DNA of 64,000 nt from Rhabdothermincola sediminis. GTDB lineage: Bacteria > Actinomycetota > Acidimicrobiia > Acidimicrobiales > Acidimicrobilacustridaceae. Location of the stretch: contig NZ_JACFSZ010000008.1 of assembly GCF_014805525.1 (NCBI RefSeq), positions 91,424 through 155,423 of the forward strand, written 5' to 3'. This document shows positions 50,144 to 60,749 of the stretch, piece by piece (position 1 is the first letter of the stretch; every line of letters starts with the position of its first letter). The position numbers and the translations under genes were made by a program. The notes under the pieces were generated by a model. That model ran no database searches. It saw nothing but the letters and a program-made list of their open reading frames with translations, and was not told where the DNA came from.

Positions 50144-52492
50144 ATGCGCGCACGGCGACCATCGACGGGGGATCGCTGGTGGGAGCCCGTCTCGGTGTGG
50201 GCGATCGCCGGGCTGGCTGGTCTCGGGGCCCTGTTCGCGGCGGGCGCGCCCACGGGGCTGGCCCTGGTGGACGGCTGTTGGCGCTTCCTGTTCGCCGCGG
50301 CGGTGACCCGGGCCGCGGCCTACGCGGGGCCTCCGAGCTGGATCGTGCTGGCCGGTGTCGGCGCGTGCATCGCGGTCGGTGGCCAGCCGGTCCTGGTGGC
50401 TGGCGCGCTGGTCGTGCTCGTCGCCGCGATCGCGCTCGCGCTGGCGCCGAGCAGGCCCGCGATCGCCGGCATGGTGGTGGTCGGTGCCGGCGTCCAGGTC
50501 CTGCTGCGGCTGCCTGACACCGGTCCCGCAGGGCTGACCGCGCTGGCGAGCCTCGTCGGGGCCGCTGCCGTGGCCGGGTCCGCCTACCGCCGGGCCGGTG
50601 GCACGGCGCGGCGACGGGCCAGGAGGGTCGCGCTGGCCGGCGGCATGGTGGGCGGCTTGGTCCTGGTGCCGGTGGTGGTCGCGGGGGCGATCACCTGGCG
50701 CAACGGCAGCCGCGCGGCGGAGGAGAGCCGGGCGTGGCTCGACGCGGCACGTGCGGGTGATCAGCAGGGGGTGCTCGCCCACCTCCGATCGGCTCGTGAG
50801 GCGTTCGACACGACGGCCTCGGCGACCACTGCCTGGTACGTCCAGCCCGGCCGGGCGCTGCCGATCGTGGGGCGCCAGCTCGACGCGGTCACCACCGTTG
50901 CCCGTTCCGGGGCCGCGATCGTCGACGCGGCGACCCGGGCGGCCGAGGTCGCCGACGTCGAGCAGCTCCGCGTCGAGGGGGGACGGGTCGACGTCGAGCT
51001 GCTCGCCGCCCTCGCCCAGCCGATGCACGACGCGGCGGAGGTGATGGCTGGGAGCCTCGGGGAGCTCGGCGCGCTCGACGAGACATGGCTGCTGCCCGTC
51101 GTCCGTGCGCGGGTCGACCGCTTCGAGCAGCAGGTGATCGAGGCCATCGACGACGCGGACCTGGCGGCGGTCGCGCTCGATGTGGCACCCGACCTGCTCG
51201 GTCGCAGTGGTGCCCGCCGGTACCTGATCCTGTTCACCAGCCCGGCCGAGACCAGGGAGCTCGGGGGGTTCATGGGCAACTGGGGGGAGCTGGTGGCCGA
51301 CGGGGGCGCCCTCGAGCTCACGACCAGCGGCCGGGCAGCCGACCTCAACGCGGGCAGCCGGCTCCCACTGGGACAGCACCCCCCGCTGGCGGATCCCGCC
51401 CGCTACCCGGAGCGTTACCTCCAATACCGGCCGTGGACCCACTGGCAGAACATCACTGGCACCCCCGACTTCCCGACCGTGGCGGAGATGGCCCGGGAGC
51501 TCTACCCGCTCGCACGCGAGGGCGAGGCCATCGACGGTGTGCTCTACGTCGACCCTGAGGGCCTGGCCGCGCTACTCCGCCTCGTCGGCGAGATCAGGGT
51601 CGCGGGCTACGAGCAGCCGCTCACCCCCGACAACGTGGCCGACTTCCTGCTGCGTCAGCAGTACGCGCAGTTCCCCGACACCGACGAGCGGGTCGACTTC
51701 CTCGAGCGGGTGTCACGAGAGACCTTCGAGCGGCTCACCACCGGCGACCTGCCCGGGCCCCGCACCGTCGGTGAGGCACTCGGGCCGGCCGTGGCGGCGG
51801 GGCAGCTGCGCTTCTGGGCCTTCGACCCCCGTGAGCAGGCGCTCCTGCGGCGTCTGGGGCTCGATGGAGCGATGGCGCCACCTGCCCCCGGCTCCGACGG
51901 GCTGCTCGTCACCGTGGCCAACGCCAATCCGAACAAGCTCGATGCCTACCTGCACCGCACGGTCCGATACGACGTCGAGCTCGATCCCGCCACCGGGGTG
52001 ATGGAGGGACGAGTGGCGATCGAGCTCTTCAACGACGCTCCTGCCGGCGGGTCCGACTACGCGGCCGGCAACGACTACGGCTTCCCCCACGGCTCCAACC
52101 GGACCTACCTGTCGCTCTTCAGCCGGTTCCCGGTCACCTCGGCCACCGTCGAGGGGGAGGTCCTGCCGGTCGAGATGCACGAGGAGTACGGCTGGCGGCG
52201 CGCCGGGGCGCACGTCGTCGTCCCACCGCGCGGCCGGCTGGCGGTCACGTTCACGGTGAGAGGCTCGATGGAACCCGATCGCTACCGGTTGGACGTCCGG
52301 GCCCCGGCGCTGGTGTTCCCCGATCGGATCGAGGTGACGGTCCACCGCCGCGACGGCGAGCGGCAGCCCCTCGTGATCGATGGGCCCGGGGTGTCGGGCG
52401 AGGGCTCGTCGGGAGCCGGGTCGGCCCGATTCGACCTGCGAGGAGCCGCCGTGGTGCGGGTGGCGTCCCCGCCGGGGGGAGCCGGGAAGTGA
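50144..52492 (+). CDS. DUF4012-domain membrane/surface protein
   Basis: 782 residues. About five N-terminal membrane helices, then a helical stalk with a long run of Asp/Val/Ala (DAVTTVARSGAAIVDAAT). The DUF4012 core follows: RYLILFTSPAETRELGGFMG, NWGELVADGGALELTTSGRA, and a beta-rich C-terminal domain (FNDAPAGGSDYAAGNDYGFP). Such proteins are tied to cell envelope polysaccharides in Actinobacteria. The following LPxTG gene may be part of the same envelope function. Confidence 0.88.
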   Translation: MRARRPSTGDRWWEPVSVWAIAGLAGLGALFAAGAPTGLALVDGCWRFLFAAAVTRAAAYAGPPSWIVLAGVGACIAVGGQPVLVAGALVVLVAAIALALAPSRPAIAGMVVVGAGVQVLLRLPDTGPAGLTALASLVGAAAVAGSAYRRAGGTARRRARRVALAGGMVGGLVLVPVVVAGAITWRNGSRAAEESRAWLDAARAGDQQGVLAHLRSAREAFDTTASATTAWYVQPGRALPIVGRQLDAVTTVARSGAAIVDAATRAAEVADVEQLRVEGGRVDVELLAALAQPMHDAAEVMAGSLGELGALDETWLLPVVRARVDRFEQQVIEAIDDADLAAVALDVAPDLLGRSGARRYLILFTSPAETRELGGFMGNWGELVADGGALELTTSGRAADLNAGSRLPLGQHPPLADPARYPERYLQYRPWTHWQNITGTPDFPTVAEMARELYPLAREGEAIDGVLYVDPEGLAALLRLVGEIRVAGYEQPLTPDNVADFLLRQQYAQFPDTDERVDFLERVSRETFERLTTGDLPGPRTVGEALGPAVAAGQLRFWAFDPREQALLRRLGLDGAMAPPAPGSDGLLVTVANANPNKLDAYLHRTVRYDVELDPATGVMEGRVAIELFNDAPAGGSDYAAGNDYGFPHGSNRTYLSLFSRFPVTSATVEGEVLPVEMHEEYGWRRAGAHVVVPPRGRLAVTFTVRGSMEPDRYRLDVRAPALVFPDRIEVTVHRRDGERQPLVIDGPGVSGEGSSGAGSARFDLRGAAVVRVASPPGGAGK

Positions 52493-52580
52493 TGCGGGAG
52501 CGCGGTGGTTGGCCACGGGGGACGTGGCGTGCGCTAGCCTCTCGGAAGGGGCGGAGGTCGCTCGGGAGGAGGCTCGTCTG

Positions 52581-53072
52581 ATGATCCGTCGTTCACTCGT
52601 GCTGGTCGCGCTGGTGCTCGCCGTGGTCGGGCTGGCCGCGCCCGCCCACGCCCAGGACTACCCGCCCCAGCCGGGCATCACGGTCGACAAGCCCAACGTC
52701 GATCCCGGCGACACCGTCCGAGTCACCGGTCGTGGTTGCGAGGCCGGTGCCTCGGTCACCATCCAGTTCAATGGCCAGACGGTGGTCACGGTGACCTCCG
52801 GGTCGGACGGCAGCTTCTCCGGCTCGTTCACCGTCCCCGCCGGGACACCTACCGGGACCTACCAGGTCAGCGCCACCGGGTGCGCGAGTCAGGTGCTCAG
52901 CACCTCGATCACCGTCGGCGCGACCGCCACCCCGACGACCGCACCGAGCGTGCTGCCTCGCACCGGTTCCGGCACGACCGAGACGCTGCTGCGGGCGGGC
53001 ATCGTGCTGGTCGCCGCCGGCGGGCTGCTGGCCTTCGCCGCTCGCCGCCGCGGAGCGGCTCCCACCCGCTGA
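52581..53072 (+). CDS. Secreted LPxTG-type cell-wall protein with Ig-like domain
   Basis: 163 residues; ATG 52581 has GGGAGGAGG ahead. Signal peptide ending PAHAQD (about residue 26). An Ig-like beta domain (about 33-115): KPNVDPGDTVRVTGRGCEAG, GSDGSFSGSFTVPAGTPTGTY. The C-terminal sorting signal is LPRTG (about 125-129), hydrophobic helix, then RRRGAAPTR. A sortase should link it to the wall; no sortase gene is in the window. The 3' end overlaps the convergent PqqD-like frame. Confidence 0.88.
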   Translation: MIRRSLVLVALVLAVVGLAAPAHAQDYPPQPGITVDKPNVDPGDTVRVTGRGCEAGASVTIQFNGQTVVTVTSGSDGSFSGSFTVPAGTPTGTYQVSATGCASQVLSTSITVGATATPTTAPSVLPRTGSGTTETLLRAGIVLVAAGGLLAFAARRRGAAPTR

Positions 53073-53481
53073 TCGCTCGCGCGCCGGCCGGTCGGAACGC
53101 TCCCGATCGCTGCTCTGGCCCCGGCCGGCACCACCCGCGAGCGGGCTCGACCCGGCGGCGGGATCTGAGCAGGTTGCCGAGCTTCAGCACACCCGTGGAC
53201 CGATCGAGGATCGGGATCTCGAACCGTGCCCCCGGGGCGACGGCAGAGATCCGGCGTGGGGGCTCAACCGGGATGACGTCGTCTGGGATGAGCAGGCCCG
53301 CCTCCACCTGGGCCACGACCTCGTCCGTGGATGCACCGCTCGCGAGCGCCTGCGAGATCTGCACGCTGAGGCCGGCCAGCATGTAGCAGGTGCCCGCAGC
53401 GAGGTTGATGATCACCACGTCGTCGCCGAGCGTCTCGTGGATGACCGAGGGAGCGTCGACCCGGAAGCGTTGATCCGTCAC
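52909..53481 (-). CDS. PqqD-family protein with Arg-rich read-through tail
   Basis: 190 residues from GTG 53481 with GAGGAAAGG ahead. The first 90 residues are PqqD-like: FRVDAPSVIHETLGDDVVII, NLAAGTCYMLAGLSVQI, QALASGASTDEVVAQVEAGL. PqqD domains bind leader peptides of modified peptides. After about residue 105 the chain is Arg/Ala/Pro-rich without structure and runs into the convergent LPxTG gene for 164 bases. A lost stop or frameshift near 53160 is likely. No peptide-modifying radical SAM gene is nearby. Confidence 0.65.
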   Translation of the reverse strand: MTDQRFRVDAPSVIHETLGDDVVIINLAAGTCYMLAGLSVQISQALASGASTDEVVAQVEAGLLIPDDVIPVEPPRRISAVAPGARFEIPILDRSTGVLKLGNLLRSRRRVEPARGWCRPGPEQRSGAFRPAGARAISGWEPLRGGERRRPAARRRRPARCPPAAASRSCRNRCEAARSVRSSGWRSRRR

Positions 53482-53579
53482 GGGGCACGCCTTTCCTCGG
53501 GGGCACGGGCCGTCACCAGCCAGGGGCGCCCATCGCTACCGGTGATCCCCCCCATCCATCCAGCACCTCCTCGTCCTCG

Positions 53580-53585
53580 TAGGCT
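53580..53585 (+). promoter_or_regulatory. -10 box TAGGCT, leaderless type
   Basis: TAGGCT ends 8 bases before GTG 53594 of prmA. Confidence 0.5.
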
Positions 53586-53593
53586 CGATCGCT

Positions 53594-54502
53594 GTGCAGG
53601 GTTGGAGACAGGTCCGTGTCGAGGTGGATGCCACCGCGGTGGACGCGATCTCGGGCGCTTTGTGGGGGGCGGGCGTCGCCGGTATCGAGGAATGCCCGGT
53701 GGGAAGCGGTGCCCGCTGCGCGCTGCTGGCCGCCGTGCCCGCCGACCGGCTCGACGCCGTCGTGGAGGCGGTCTCCGAGTTCGATCCGGTCGCCGCCGAC
53801 CTCGATCCCGAGGCCGGGCTGGACACCTGGAAGCGTCATGCGCACCCGGTCGAGGCCGGCCCGTTCGTGGTGGAGCCGGCTTGGTGGGCACCGGCAGCCA
53901 CCTCGGCCGCACCGGGCGTCGGGGCCTGCGGCGGGGTCGGTACCGACCTTCGCCACTTGCGGATCGACCCCGGCCGCAGCTTCGGGAGCGGCAGCCACGT
54001 GACGACCAGGCTGATGCTGGAAGCGGTCGGGCGCTTCACCCGGCCCGGGTCCCGGGTGCTCGACGTGGGCTGCGGCTCGGGGGTGTTGTCGGTGGCGGCG
54101 GCCGTGTCGGGCGCGTCGGAGGTGCGAGCGGTCGACCTCGACCCTCACGCGGTGGAGGCGACCATCGCGAATGCTCGGCGCAACGGCGTCGGGGCGCGGA
54201 TCGACTGCGACGACGCCAGCCTCGAGCACGTTCGCGGGGTCTTCGATCTCGTGCTGGCGAACATCGGGGCCTCGGTGCTCGTCGACCTCGCCGGGCCGCT
54301 GGCGGCTCGGGTCGCACCGGGTGGCCGGCTGGTGCTGAGCGGGATGCTCGACGAGCAGGTGGACCAGGTCGCTGCTGCCCACGCCGATGCGTTCCCCGAC
54401 GGGGCGGAGCGCCGGGGTCGCGACGGGTGGGGGTTGATGGTCCTGTGCCGGCCGGCCCCGTCCCCGTCCCTCTCGGGATCGCCGGTCGGGGAGCGGGGAT
54501 AG
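53594..54502 (+). CDS. prmA: Ribosomal protein L11 methyltransferase-like enzyme
   Basis: 302 residues from GTG 53594. N-terminal substrate-recognition domain (WRQVRVEVDATAVDAISGAL...GIEECP), linker, then the methyltransferase: LRIDPGRSFGSGSHVTTRLM, SRVLDVGCGSGVLSVAA, VDLDPHAVEATIANARRNGV and LVLANIGASVLVDLA. The PGRSFGSGSH segment is the PrmA hallmark (usually PGxAFGTGxH). It trimethylates L11 of the ribosome. Usually next to dnaJ or rsmE; here it is followed by an ALDH gene. Confidence 0.88.
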   Translation: MQGWRQVRVEVDATAVDAISGALWGAGVAGIEECPVGSGARCALLAAVPADRLDAVVEAVSEFDPVAADLDPEAGLDTWKRHAHPVEAGPFVVEPAWWAPAATSAAPGVGACGGVGTDLRHLRIDPGRSFGSGSHVTTRLMLEAVGRFTRPGSRVLDVGCGSGVLSVAAAVSGASEVRAVDLDPHAVEATIANARRNGVGARIDCDDASLEHVRGVFDLVLANIGASVLVDLAGPLAARVAPGGRLVLSGMLDEQVDQVAAAHADAFPDGAERRGRDGWGLMVLCRPAPSPSLSGSPVGERG

Positions 54503-54589
54503 CCGGATCGGTGATCCCCGACCCGCACCGGTAGCGTTGGTTGCCGACCCGGTCGCCCTCCGCGGCCGGCGATCCCGGGGGGTTCTCGC

Positions 54590-56014
54590 GTGAAGGAGTT
54601 CGATCAGCTCTACATCGGTGGTGCCTGGGTGGCGTCCCAGGGCGGCGAGACGATCGAGGTCGTCAACCCTTCCACCGAGCAGGTCTGCGGGCGCGTGCCG
54701 GCGGGGACGCCGGCGGATGTCGCTCGCGCCGTCGAGGCGGCTCGCGCCGCCTTCGAGACCTGGGGTTCCACATCCCCCGAGGAGCGCCGCAAGCACATCG
54801 AGGGCATCGCGGAGGGTCTGCGGTCGCGAAGCGAGGAGATCGCGGCCTGCATCTCCGAAGAGCTCGGCATGCCCATCCGGCTGGCCACCGCCATCCAGGC
54901 AGGGTTGCCGGCGGCGAACATGGCCAACCACGTCCGGATCCTCGAGGACTTCCTGTTCGAGGAGCAGGTCGGCAACTCCCTGGTCATCCGCGAACCGGTG
55001 GGGGTGGTCGGAGCGATCACTCCGTGGAACTACCCGCTCCACCAGATCGTGGCCAAGGTCGCCCCCGCCCTCGCCGCTGGTTGCACCGTGGTGCTCAAAC
55101 CCAGCGAGGTCACACCCTTGAACGCCTTCATCCTCACCGAGATCATCGACGCCGTGGGCCTGCCCGCAGGGGTGTTCAACCTGGTCACCGGGACCGGCCC
55201 GGTGGTCGGCGAGGCCATCGCCGCCCATCCGGACGTCGACATGGTGTCGTTCACGGGCTCGACCCGTGCCGGCAAGCGGGTCGGAGAGCTCGGCGCGCAG
55301 ACCGTCAAGCGGGTCCACCTGGAGCTCGGGGGGAAGTCCGCCAACGTGATCCTCGACGACGCAGACCTCGACGCCTGCGTCGCTCCCGGCGTGATCTCGG
55401 GTTGCTTCCTGAACTCGGGCCAGACCTGCAGCGCGCTCACCCGGATGCTGGTCCCCCGCGGCAAGCAGGCTCAGGTGGTGGCCCTCGCCAAAGCCGCGGC
55501 CGAGAGCGTCACCGTCGGCCCGGCGGACTCCGACGCCAGGCTCGGCCCGCTCGTCTCGGCCACCCAGCGCGATCGGGTGCGGGCCTACATCCAGACCGGC
55601 ATCGACGAGGGGGCCACGCTCGTGACCGGCGGTGTCGATCCGCCTCAGGGCCTCGACACCGGGTACTTCGTGCAGCCCACGGTCTTCGCCGACGTCACCC
55701 CGGACATGACGATCGCGCGGGAGGAGATCTTCGGCCCTGTGCTGGCGATCATGCCCTACGACGACGAGGAGCAGGCGGTCGAGATCGCGAACGCCACCAT
55801 CTACGGATTGGCTGGGGCGGTGCAGTCGGCCGACGTCGAGCGTGCGAAGGCGTTCGCCCGGCGGATGCGAACCGGTCAGGTGAACGTCAACGAAGGTGGG
55901 TTCAACCTGCTCGCGCCGTTCGGCGGTTACAAGCAGTCGGGCAACGGGCGGGAGCTGGGGCGGTTCGGCCTCGAGGAGTTCCTCGAGTACAAGTCCCTGC
56001 AACTCCCGGCTTGA
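54590..56014 (+). CDS. Aldehyde dehydrogenase family protein
   Basis: 474 residues from GTG 54590. [57 protein letters not shown], catalytic Glu in [13 protein letters not shown] and Cys in [14 protein letters not shown], and [12 protein letters not shown]. All catalytic residues present. Broad NAD-dependent ALDH; the aldehyde is unknown. The start is 52 bases after a TAGCGT box (54532-54537), so this gene has a leader. Followed by the ABC exporter pair after 8 bases. Confidence 0.92.
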   Translation: MKEFDQLYIGGAWVASQGGETIEVVNPSTEQVCGRVPAGTPADVARAVEAARAAFETWGSTSPEERRKHIEGIAEGLRSRSEEIAACISEELGMPIRLATAIQAGLPAANMANHVRILEDFLFEEQVGNSLVIREPVGVVGAITPWNYPLHQIVAKVAPALAAGCTVVLKPSEVTPLNAFILTEIIDAVGLPAGVFNLVTGTGPVVGEAIAAHPDVDMVSFTGSTRAGKRVGELGAQTVKRVHLELGGKSANVILDDADLDACVAPGVISGCFLNSGQTCSALTRMLVPRGKQAQVVALAKAAAESVTVGPADSDARLGPLVSATQRDRVRAYIQTGIDEGATLVTGGVDPPQGLDTGYFVQPTVFADVTPDMTIAREEIFGPVLAIMPYDDEEQAVEIANATIYGLAGAVQSADVERAKAFARRMRTGQVNVNEGGFNLLAPFGGYKQSGNGRELGRFGLEEFLEYKSLQLPA

Positions 56015-56021
56015 TCGGCAC

Positions 56022-57803
56022 GTGACCAGCACGACGGAGGTGCCCGCCGAGGCGGGTGGGCGGGTGTTCCGCCGCGGGATGGGCGTCGTGCTCCGCCATG
56101 CGCGCCGCCAGCGCCGGACGTTCGCCATCAGCCTGATTGGCGCCACGGTGTACGCGATGGCGGCCGTGGGCACGACCGTGGTGCTCGGGCGGGTCACCAA
56201 CCAGGTGATCGTCCCGGCCTTCGGTGAGGGGGTCAGTCGCTCTGCGGTCATCGGTGCCGCCGTGGTGCTGCTGCTGATCGCCTTTCTGCGTGCCGGTTCG
56301 ATCGTGTTGCGGCGGTACTTCGCGGCACTCACGACCTTCCGCACCCAGGCCCACCTGCGGCGCGAGGTGACCGACCGCTACCTACAGGTGCCGCTCGCAT
56401 ACCACCGGGCGACGCCCACGGGGCAGCTCCTGGCCCACGCCGACAGCGACGTGCTGGCGGCCACCGAGGTGCTCAATGCGCTGCCCTTCAGCCTCGGCGT
56501 GGTGGTGCTGATCGTGTTCGCGCTGATCAGCCTGCTGCTCGTGGATCCGCTGATCACCCTCGTGGCCATCCTGCTCTTCCCCCTCTTGGCGTTGCTCAAC
56601 CAGGTGTACACCACGGCGGTGGAACGGCCGGTGGCCGTGGTGCAGCAGCGGGTGGCTGAGGTCTCGCGCATCGCTCACGAGAGCTTCGACGGCGCGCTGG
56701 TCGTGAAGACCCTCGGGCGCTCCGAGGATGAGGTGGCGCGACTCGACGAGGCCGCGGACCGTCTCCGCGATGCCCGAGTGCGCGTTGGTCGCATCCGTGC
56801 CCTGTTCGAACCGGCGATCGACGCCATCCCGAACATCGGCATCATCCTGCTCCTGCTCATCGGGAGCTGGGAGCTCAGCCAGGGCATGCTGAACGAGGGC
56901 GAGCTCGTGCAGGCCATGGCGTTGTTCGGGTTGCTCGCGTTCCCGATGCGGGTGGTGGGCTTCTTCCTCCAGGAGCTGCCGCGATGCGTCGTGGCCACCG
57001 CGCGCCTCGACCGGGTGCTCGCCGAGCCCGGCGCGCCGCAGGCCGAGCGCTCCGCCTCCCGCTCCTTGCCGACGGGCCCCCTCGGGGTGCGTTACGACGA
57101 CGTCAGCTTCGCCTACGGTGGGCACCGGGTCCTCGAGGGGGTGTCGCTCCGGGTCGACCCGGGCGAGATCGTGGCCCTGGTCGGTGCCACCGGTGCGGGG
57201 AAGACGACCCTGTGCGAGCTGCTGGTGCGGATGGCGGACCCGCTCTCCGGGGCGGTGTCCGTCGGTGGCGTGGACCTGCGGTGGGTCGAGCCCGCCGAGC
57301 TCCGCCGAGCTGTGGCCCTGGTGTTCCAGGAGACCTTCCTGTTCGCCGACACCGTGGCCCACAACATCACCCTCGGCGCCGAGGTCAGCGAGGGGCAGCT
57401 CATCGAGGCTGCCCGGGTGGCGCAGGCGCACGAGTTCATCTCCCGCCTCCCCGACGGCTACGAGACCGTTGTCGGGGAGCGGGGTGTCACCCTCTCGGGC
57501 GGTCAGCGCCAGCGGGTCGCGTTGGCCCGAGCGTTGCTCCGCCGACCTCGGGTCCTTGTCCTCGACGACGCCACCTCCGCGGTCGATCCTGTGGTGGAAG
57601 CGGAGATCCTCGAGGGTCTCCGCAGCGCGCTCGACATGACCACCCTCATCGTCGCCCACCGGGTCTCCACCATCGGGCTCGCGGATCGGGTGGTGCTGCT
57701 CGAGGAAGGTCGGGTGACCGCCTCCGGGACGCACGACGAGCTGCTGTCGGTGCCTGCGTACGAAGCGATCGTGCGGGCGTACGAGGCGGGTGGCGAACCA
57801 TGA
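56022..57803 (+). CDS. ABC exporter half-transporter with degenerate ATPase site
   Basis: 593 residues from GTG 56022. Six-helix exporter domain (about 30-310), then the ATPase: Walker A VGATGAGKTTLCEL, Q-loop VFQETFLFADTV, signature LSGGQRQRVALARALL, and Walker B LVLDDATSAVD, where the catalytic Glu is replaced by Asp. The canonical signature serves the partner's site. With the overlapping next gene it forms a heterodimeric exporter like TM287/288 or TmrAB. Substrate unknown. Confidence 0.92.
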   Translation: MTSTTEVPAEAGGRVFRRGMGVVLRHARRQRRTFAISLIGATVYAMAAVGTTVVLGRVTNQVIVPAFGEGVSRSAVIGAAVVLLLIAFLRAGSIVLRRYFAALTTFRTQAHLRREVTDRYLQVPLAYHRATPTGQLLAHADSDVLAATEVLNALPFSLGVVVLIVFALISLLLVDPLITLVAILLFPLLALLNQVYTTAVERPVAVVQQRVAEVSRIAHESFDGALVVKTLGRSEDEVARLDEAADRLRDARVRVGRIRALFEPAIDAIPNIGIILLLLIGSWELSQGMLNEGELVQAMALFGLLAFPMRVVGFFLQELPRCVVATARLDRVLAEPGAPQAERSASRSLPTGPLGVRYDDVSFAYGGHRVLEGVSLRVDPGEIVALVGATGAGKTTLCELLVRMADPLSGAVSVGGVDLRWVEPAELRRAVALVFQETFLFADTVAHNITLGAEVSEGQLIEAARVAQAHEFISRLPDGYETVVGERGVTLSGGQRQRVALARALLRRPRVLVLDDATSAVDPVVEAEILEGLRSALDMTTLIVAHRVSTIGLADRVVLLEEGRVTASGTHDELLSVPAYEAIVRAYEAGGEP

Positions 57804-59656
57804 CCACCATCACCGATGAGCAGGAGCTCGATCCCGAATCGGGGCTCTTCGACGACATCGAAGCCCACCTCCGCGGCGGGGAGGCGGTGGGGGCCACCGG
57901 CGGAGCCATGCAGGTCCTCCGTCGCGGGCTGGCCATCTCCCCCGAGCTTGGTCGAGGCCTGCGCTTCACGGTGCTCATGGCCCTCGCGGGCGCGGTGGGT
58001 CGCATCGCGGTACCGGTGCTCATCCAGCAGATCCTCGACGAAGGGGTCACCGGGTCGGGCGGTCTGCGAGCCGGCTTCGTGCTGTCGGCGTGCGGGGTCA
58101 CCCTCCTGGTGGTGGTGGCGGTGATGGCGGTCTCCCGCATCACCTACATCAGGCTGGTCCAGTCCGCGGAAGCCATGCTGCGCAGCCTGCGGGTGCGCGC
58201 CTTCGCCCACATCCACCGGCTCTCCGTCGCAGACCACGACGAGGCCAAGCGGGGGGTGCTCACGGCGCGGATCACCAGCGACATCGAGACCATCGCCCGG
58301 TTCGCGCAGTGGGGCGGCATCGCCTGGATCGTGAACACGATCGTGATCCTCGGCGTACTCGCCGTGATGGCGGTGTACTCGTGGCAGGTCGCCCTGCTGG
58401 TGGTCGTGGTGTTCGCGCCGATGTTGCCGGTCATGCGGGCTCTGCAGCGCAGGCAGCTGCGCGCCTACGACCAGGTGCGCACCCGTGTCGGCGAGACCAT
58501 GTCCGCCATCTCGGAGAGCATCATGGGAGCCGGCGTCGTGCGCGCCTACGGCATCGGTGGGCGCGTCCGCGAGCGGGTCCACGGCGCCATCGACCGTCAG
58601 TACCGCAGCGAGGTGCGAGCAGCCCGCTACTTCGCCCTGCTGTTCCCGCTCGGGGACATCTTCGGCGGCACGGCGCTCGCGGTCGTGCTCGCCGCCGGGG
58701 CGTGGTTCGGACCGAGCTGGGGGCTCGACGTCGGGAGCCTCGTGGCCTGCTTGTTCCTGGTCAACCTCATCCTCGGTCCCATCGCCGAGCTGGGGGAGAT
58801 CCTGGACCAGACGCAGACCGCGCTCTCGGGCTGGCGCAAGGTGCTCGACGTGCTCGATCTGCCGATCGACGTCCCCGAGCCCGACCCCGGGGTGGCGCTC
58901 CCCGGGGGACCCCTCGACGTGCGGGTCGAGGACCTGTCGTTCGCCTACCGGGAGGGCGGCCGGGTGCTGCACGGGGTGTCGGTCGAGATCCCCGCCAGCG
59001 CGGATGTCGCCGTGGTGGGCGAGACCGGATCGGGCAAGACCACCTTCGCCAAGCTCCTCTGCCGGCTGGCAGATCCCACGGACGGGCGGATCCTCATCGG
59101 CGGCGTGGATCTGCGCCAGGTCGCGCCCGGGTCGCGCCACGACGCGATCCGGCTGGTCCCCCAGGACGGGTTCCTCTTCGACACCTCGATCCGTGAGAAC
59201 GTGCGGATGGGTCGGACAGGCGCGGGCGACGGCGAGGTGGAGGAGGTCTTCCGCCGGCTGGGTCTCGAGGAGTGGCTCGCACGGCTCCCGGCCGGGCTCG
59301 ACACCATGGTGGGCGAGCGCGGTGAGAACCTCTCGGTGGGCGAGCGCCAGCTCGTCGCCCTCGCCCGCGCCGCGGTGGCCAATCCGGGCCTGCTCATCCT
59401 CGACGAGGCCACCTCCGCCGTCGACCCCGAGACGGAACGAGCCATCACCACCGCGCTCGCCCGGCTGGCCGAGGGGCGGACGACCGTCAGCGTCGCCCAC
59501 CGGTTGTCGACCGCCGAGGCGGCCGATGTGGTGCTGGTGTTCGACGCGGGACGCATCGTGGAGCAGGGCTCGCACGCCGAGCTGGTGGCCTCGGGCGGGC
59601 GGTACGCCGAGCTGTACCAGAGCTGGCTCGGCAACACCCGGCGCGACGGTTCCTGA
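57800..59656 (+). CDS. ABC exporter half-transporter with active ATPase site
   Basis: 618 residues; ATG 57800 overlaps the partner's stop (ATGA). An acidic 35-residue N-terminal segment precedes six membrane helices. Walker [15 protein letters not shown]-loop [13 protein letters not shown], signature [14 protein letters not shown] (variant: Val-Gly-Glu for Gly-Gly-Gln), Walker [13 protein letters not shown] with catalytic Glu and H-loop SVAHRLS. Site A (this Walker A/B with the partner's LSGGQ) should hydrolyse ATP; the other is degenerate. Confidence 0.93.
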   Translation: MTTITDEQELDPESGLFDDIEAHLRGGEAVGATGGAMQVLRRGLAISPELGRGLRFTVLMALAGAVGRIAVPVLIQQILDEGVTGSGGLRAGFVLSACGVTLLVVVAVMAVSRITYIRLVQSAEAMLRSLRVRAFAHIHRLSVADHDEAKRGVLTARITSDIETIARFAQWGGIAWIVNTIVILGVLAVMAVYSWQVALLVVVVFAPMLPVMRALQRRQLRAYDQVRTRVGETMSAISESIMGAGVVRAYGIGGRVRERVHGAIDRQYRSEVRAARYFALLFPLGDIFGGTALAVVLAAGAWFGPSWGLDVGSLVACLFLVNLILGPIAELGEILDQTQTALSGWRKVLDVLDLPIDVPEPDPGVALPGGPLDVRVEDLSFAYREGGRVLHGVSVEIPASADVAVVGETGSGKTTFAKLLCRLADPTDGRILIGGVDLRQVAPGSRHDAIRLVPQDGFLFDTSIRENVRMGRTGAGDGEVEEVFRRLGLEEWLARLPAGLDTMVGERGENLSVGERQLVALARAAVANPGLLILDEATSAVDPETERAITTALARLAEGRTTVSVAHRLSTAEAADVVLVFDAGRIVEQGSHAELVASGGRYAELYQSWLGNTRRDGS

Positions 59657-59756
59657 CCACTGGCGGCCAGCAGGGCGGCTTTTTCGCCCCGTGGGGCCGG
59701 TGGCTAGATTCGGCTCCGCCCCGACCGGTCGCGATGCCCTGACTTGGAGGAATCCC

Positions 59757-60743
59757 GTGAACGACCCCGTGCGCGTTGCCGTCACCGGAGCTGCTGGCCA
59801 GATCGGCTACAGCCTCCTGTTCCGCATCGCGAGCGGCCAGATGCTCGGCCCGGATCAGCCGGTGATCCTCCAGCTCCTCGACATCACGCCAGCCATGGAC
59901 GCCTTGCGGGGCGTGGTGATGGAGCTGGAGGACTGCGCCTTCCCCCTCCTCGAGTCGATCAACCAGACCGACGAGCCGGCAGAGGCGTTCAGCGGTGCCG
60001 ACTATGCGCTGCTGGTCGGTGCCCGACCGCGTTCGAAGGGCATGGAGCGCAAAGACCTCCTCGAGGCCAACGGGGCGATCTTCACCGTCCAGGGCAAGGC
60101 CCTCAACGACCATGCCTCCAAGGACGTGCGGGTCCTGGTGGTGGGGAACCCGGCGAACACGAACTGCCTGATCGCCATGAACAACGCACCCGACCTGCCG
60201 CGGCGCCACTTCACCGCCATGACCCGCCTCGACCACAACCGGGCGGTGGCGCAGATCGCCAAGCGGGCGGGCCGCTCGGTCCGGTCGGTGAAGAAGGTGT
60301 CGATCTGGGGGAACCACTCCGCCACCCAGTACCCGCACCTGTTCGCTGCGGAGATCGACGGTGTGAACGCACACCAGGTCATCGATGACCTGGCGTGGGT
60401 GCAGGACGACTTCATCCCCACGGTGCAGCAGCGGGGCGCAGCGATCATCGAGGCCCGGGGGTTGTCGAGCGCCGCCTCGGCCGCGAACGCCGCTCTCGAT
60501 CACATGCGCGACTGGGTGCTGGGCACCCCGAACGGTGATTGGGTCAGCATGGCCGTGGCCTCCGACGGCAGCTACGGGGTGCCCGAGGGGCTGATCTGCT
60601 CGTTCCCGGTCACCACCTCCGCCGGCGAGTGGGAGATCGTGCAGGGTCTCGAGTTCGACGACTTCGCCCGCCAGCGGTTCGACGCCAGTGTCGCCGAGCT
60701 GATCGAGGAGCGCGACACGGTGGTCGAGCTCGGTCTCATCTGA
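59757..60743 (+). CDS. mdh: Malate dehydrogenase
   Basis: 328 residues from GTG 59757 with GGAGG 9 bases up; a TAGATT box (59703-59708) lies about 50 bases ahead. [74 protein letters not shown] and [10 protein letters not shown] (catalytic His). This is the cytosolic-type MDH branch with the GAAGQIGY motif. Reversibly oxidises malate to oxaloacetate with NAD in the TCA cycle. Confidence 0.97.
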   Translation: MNDPVRVAVTGAAGQIGYSLLFRIASGQMLGPDQPVILQLLDITPAMDALRGVVMELEDCAFPLLESINQTDEPAEAFSGADYALLVGARPRSKGMERKDLLEANGAIFTVQGKALNDHASKDVRVLVVGNPANTNCLIAMNNAPDLPRRHFTAMTRLDHNRAVAQIAKRAGRSVRSVKKVSIWGNHSATQYPHLFAAEIDGVNAHQVIDDLAWVQDDFIPTVQQRGAAIIEARGLSSAASAANAALDHMRDWVLGTPNGDWVSMAVASDGSYGVPEGLICSFPVTTSAGEWEIVQGLEFDDFARQRFDASVAELIEERDTVVELGLI

Positions 60744-60749
60744 TCGTGG

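Noticed and set aside
53513..56344. 943-codon open frame on the minus strand
   Set aside because: Antisense to prmA and the ALDH gene, both with complete catalytic motifs; the composition is that of a shadow frame.
59668..59700. T-run with GGGCG...CGCCC stem after the ABC pair, as a terminator
   Set aside because: The T-run lies in the loop, not after the stem, so it is not a usual intrinsic terminator.
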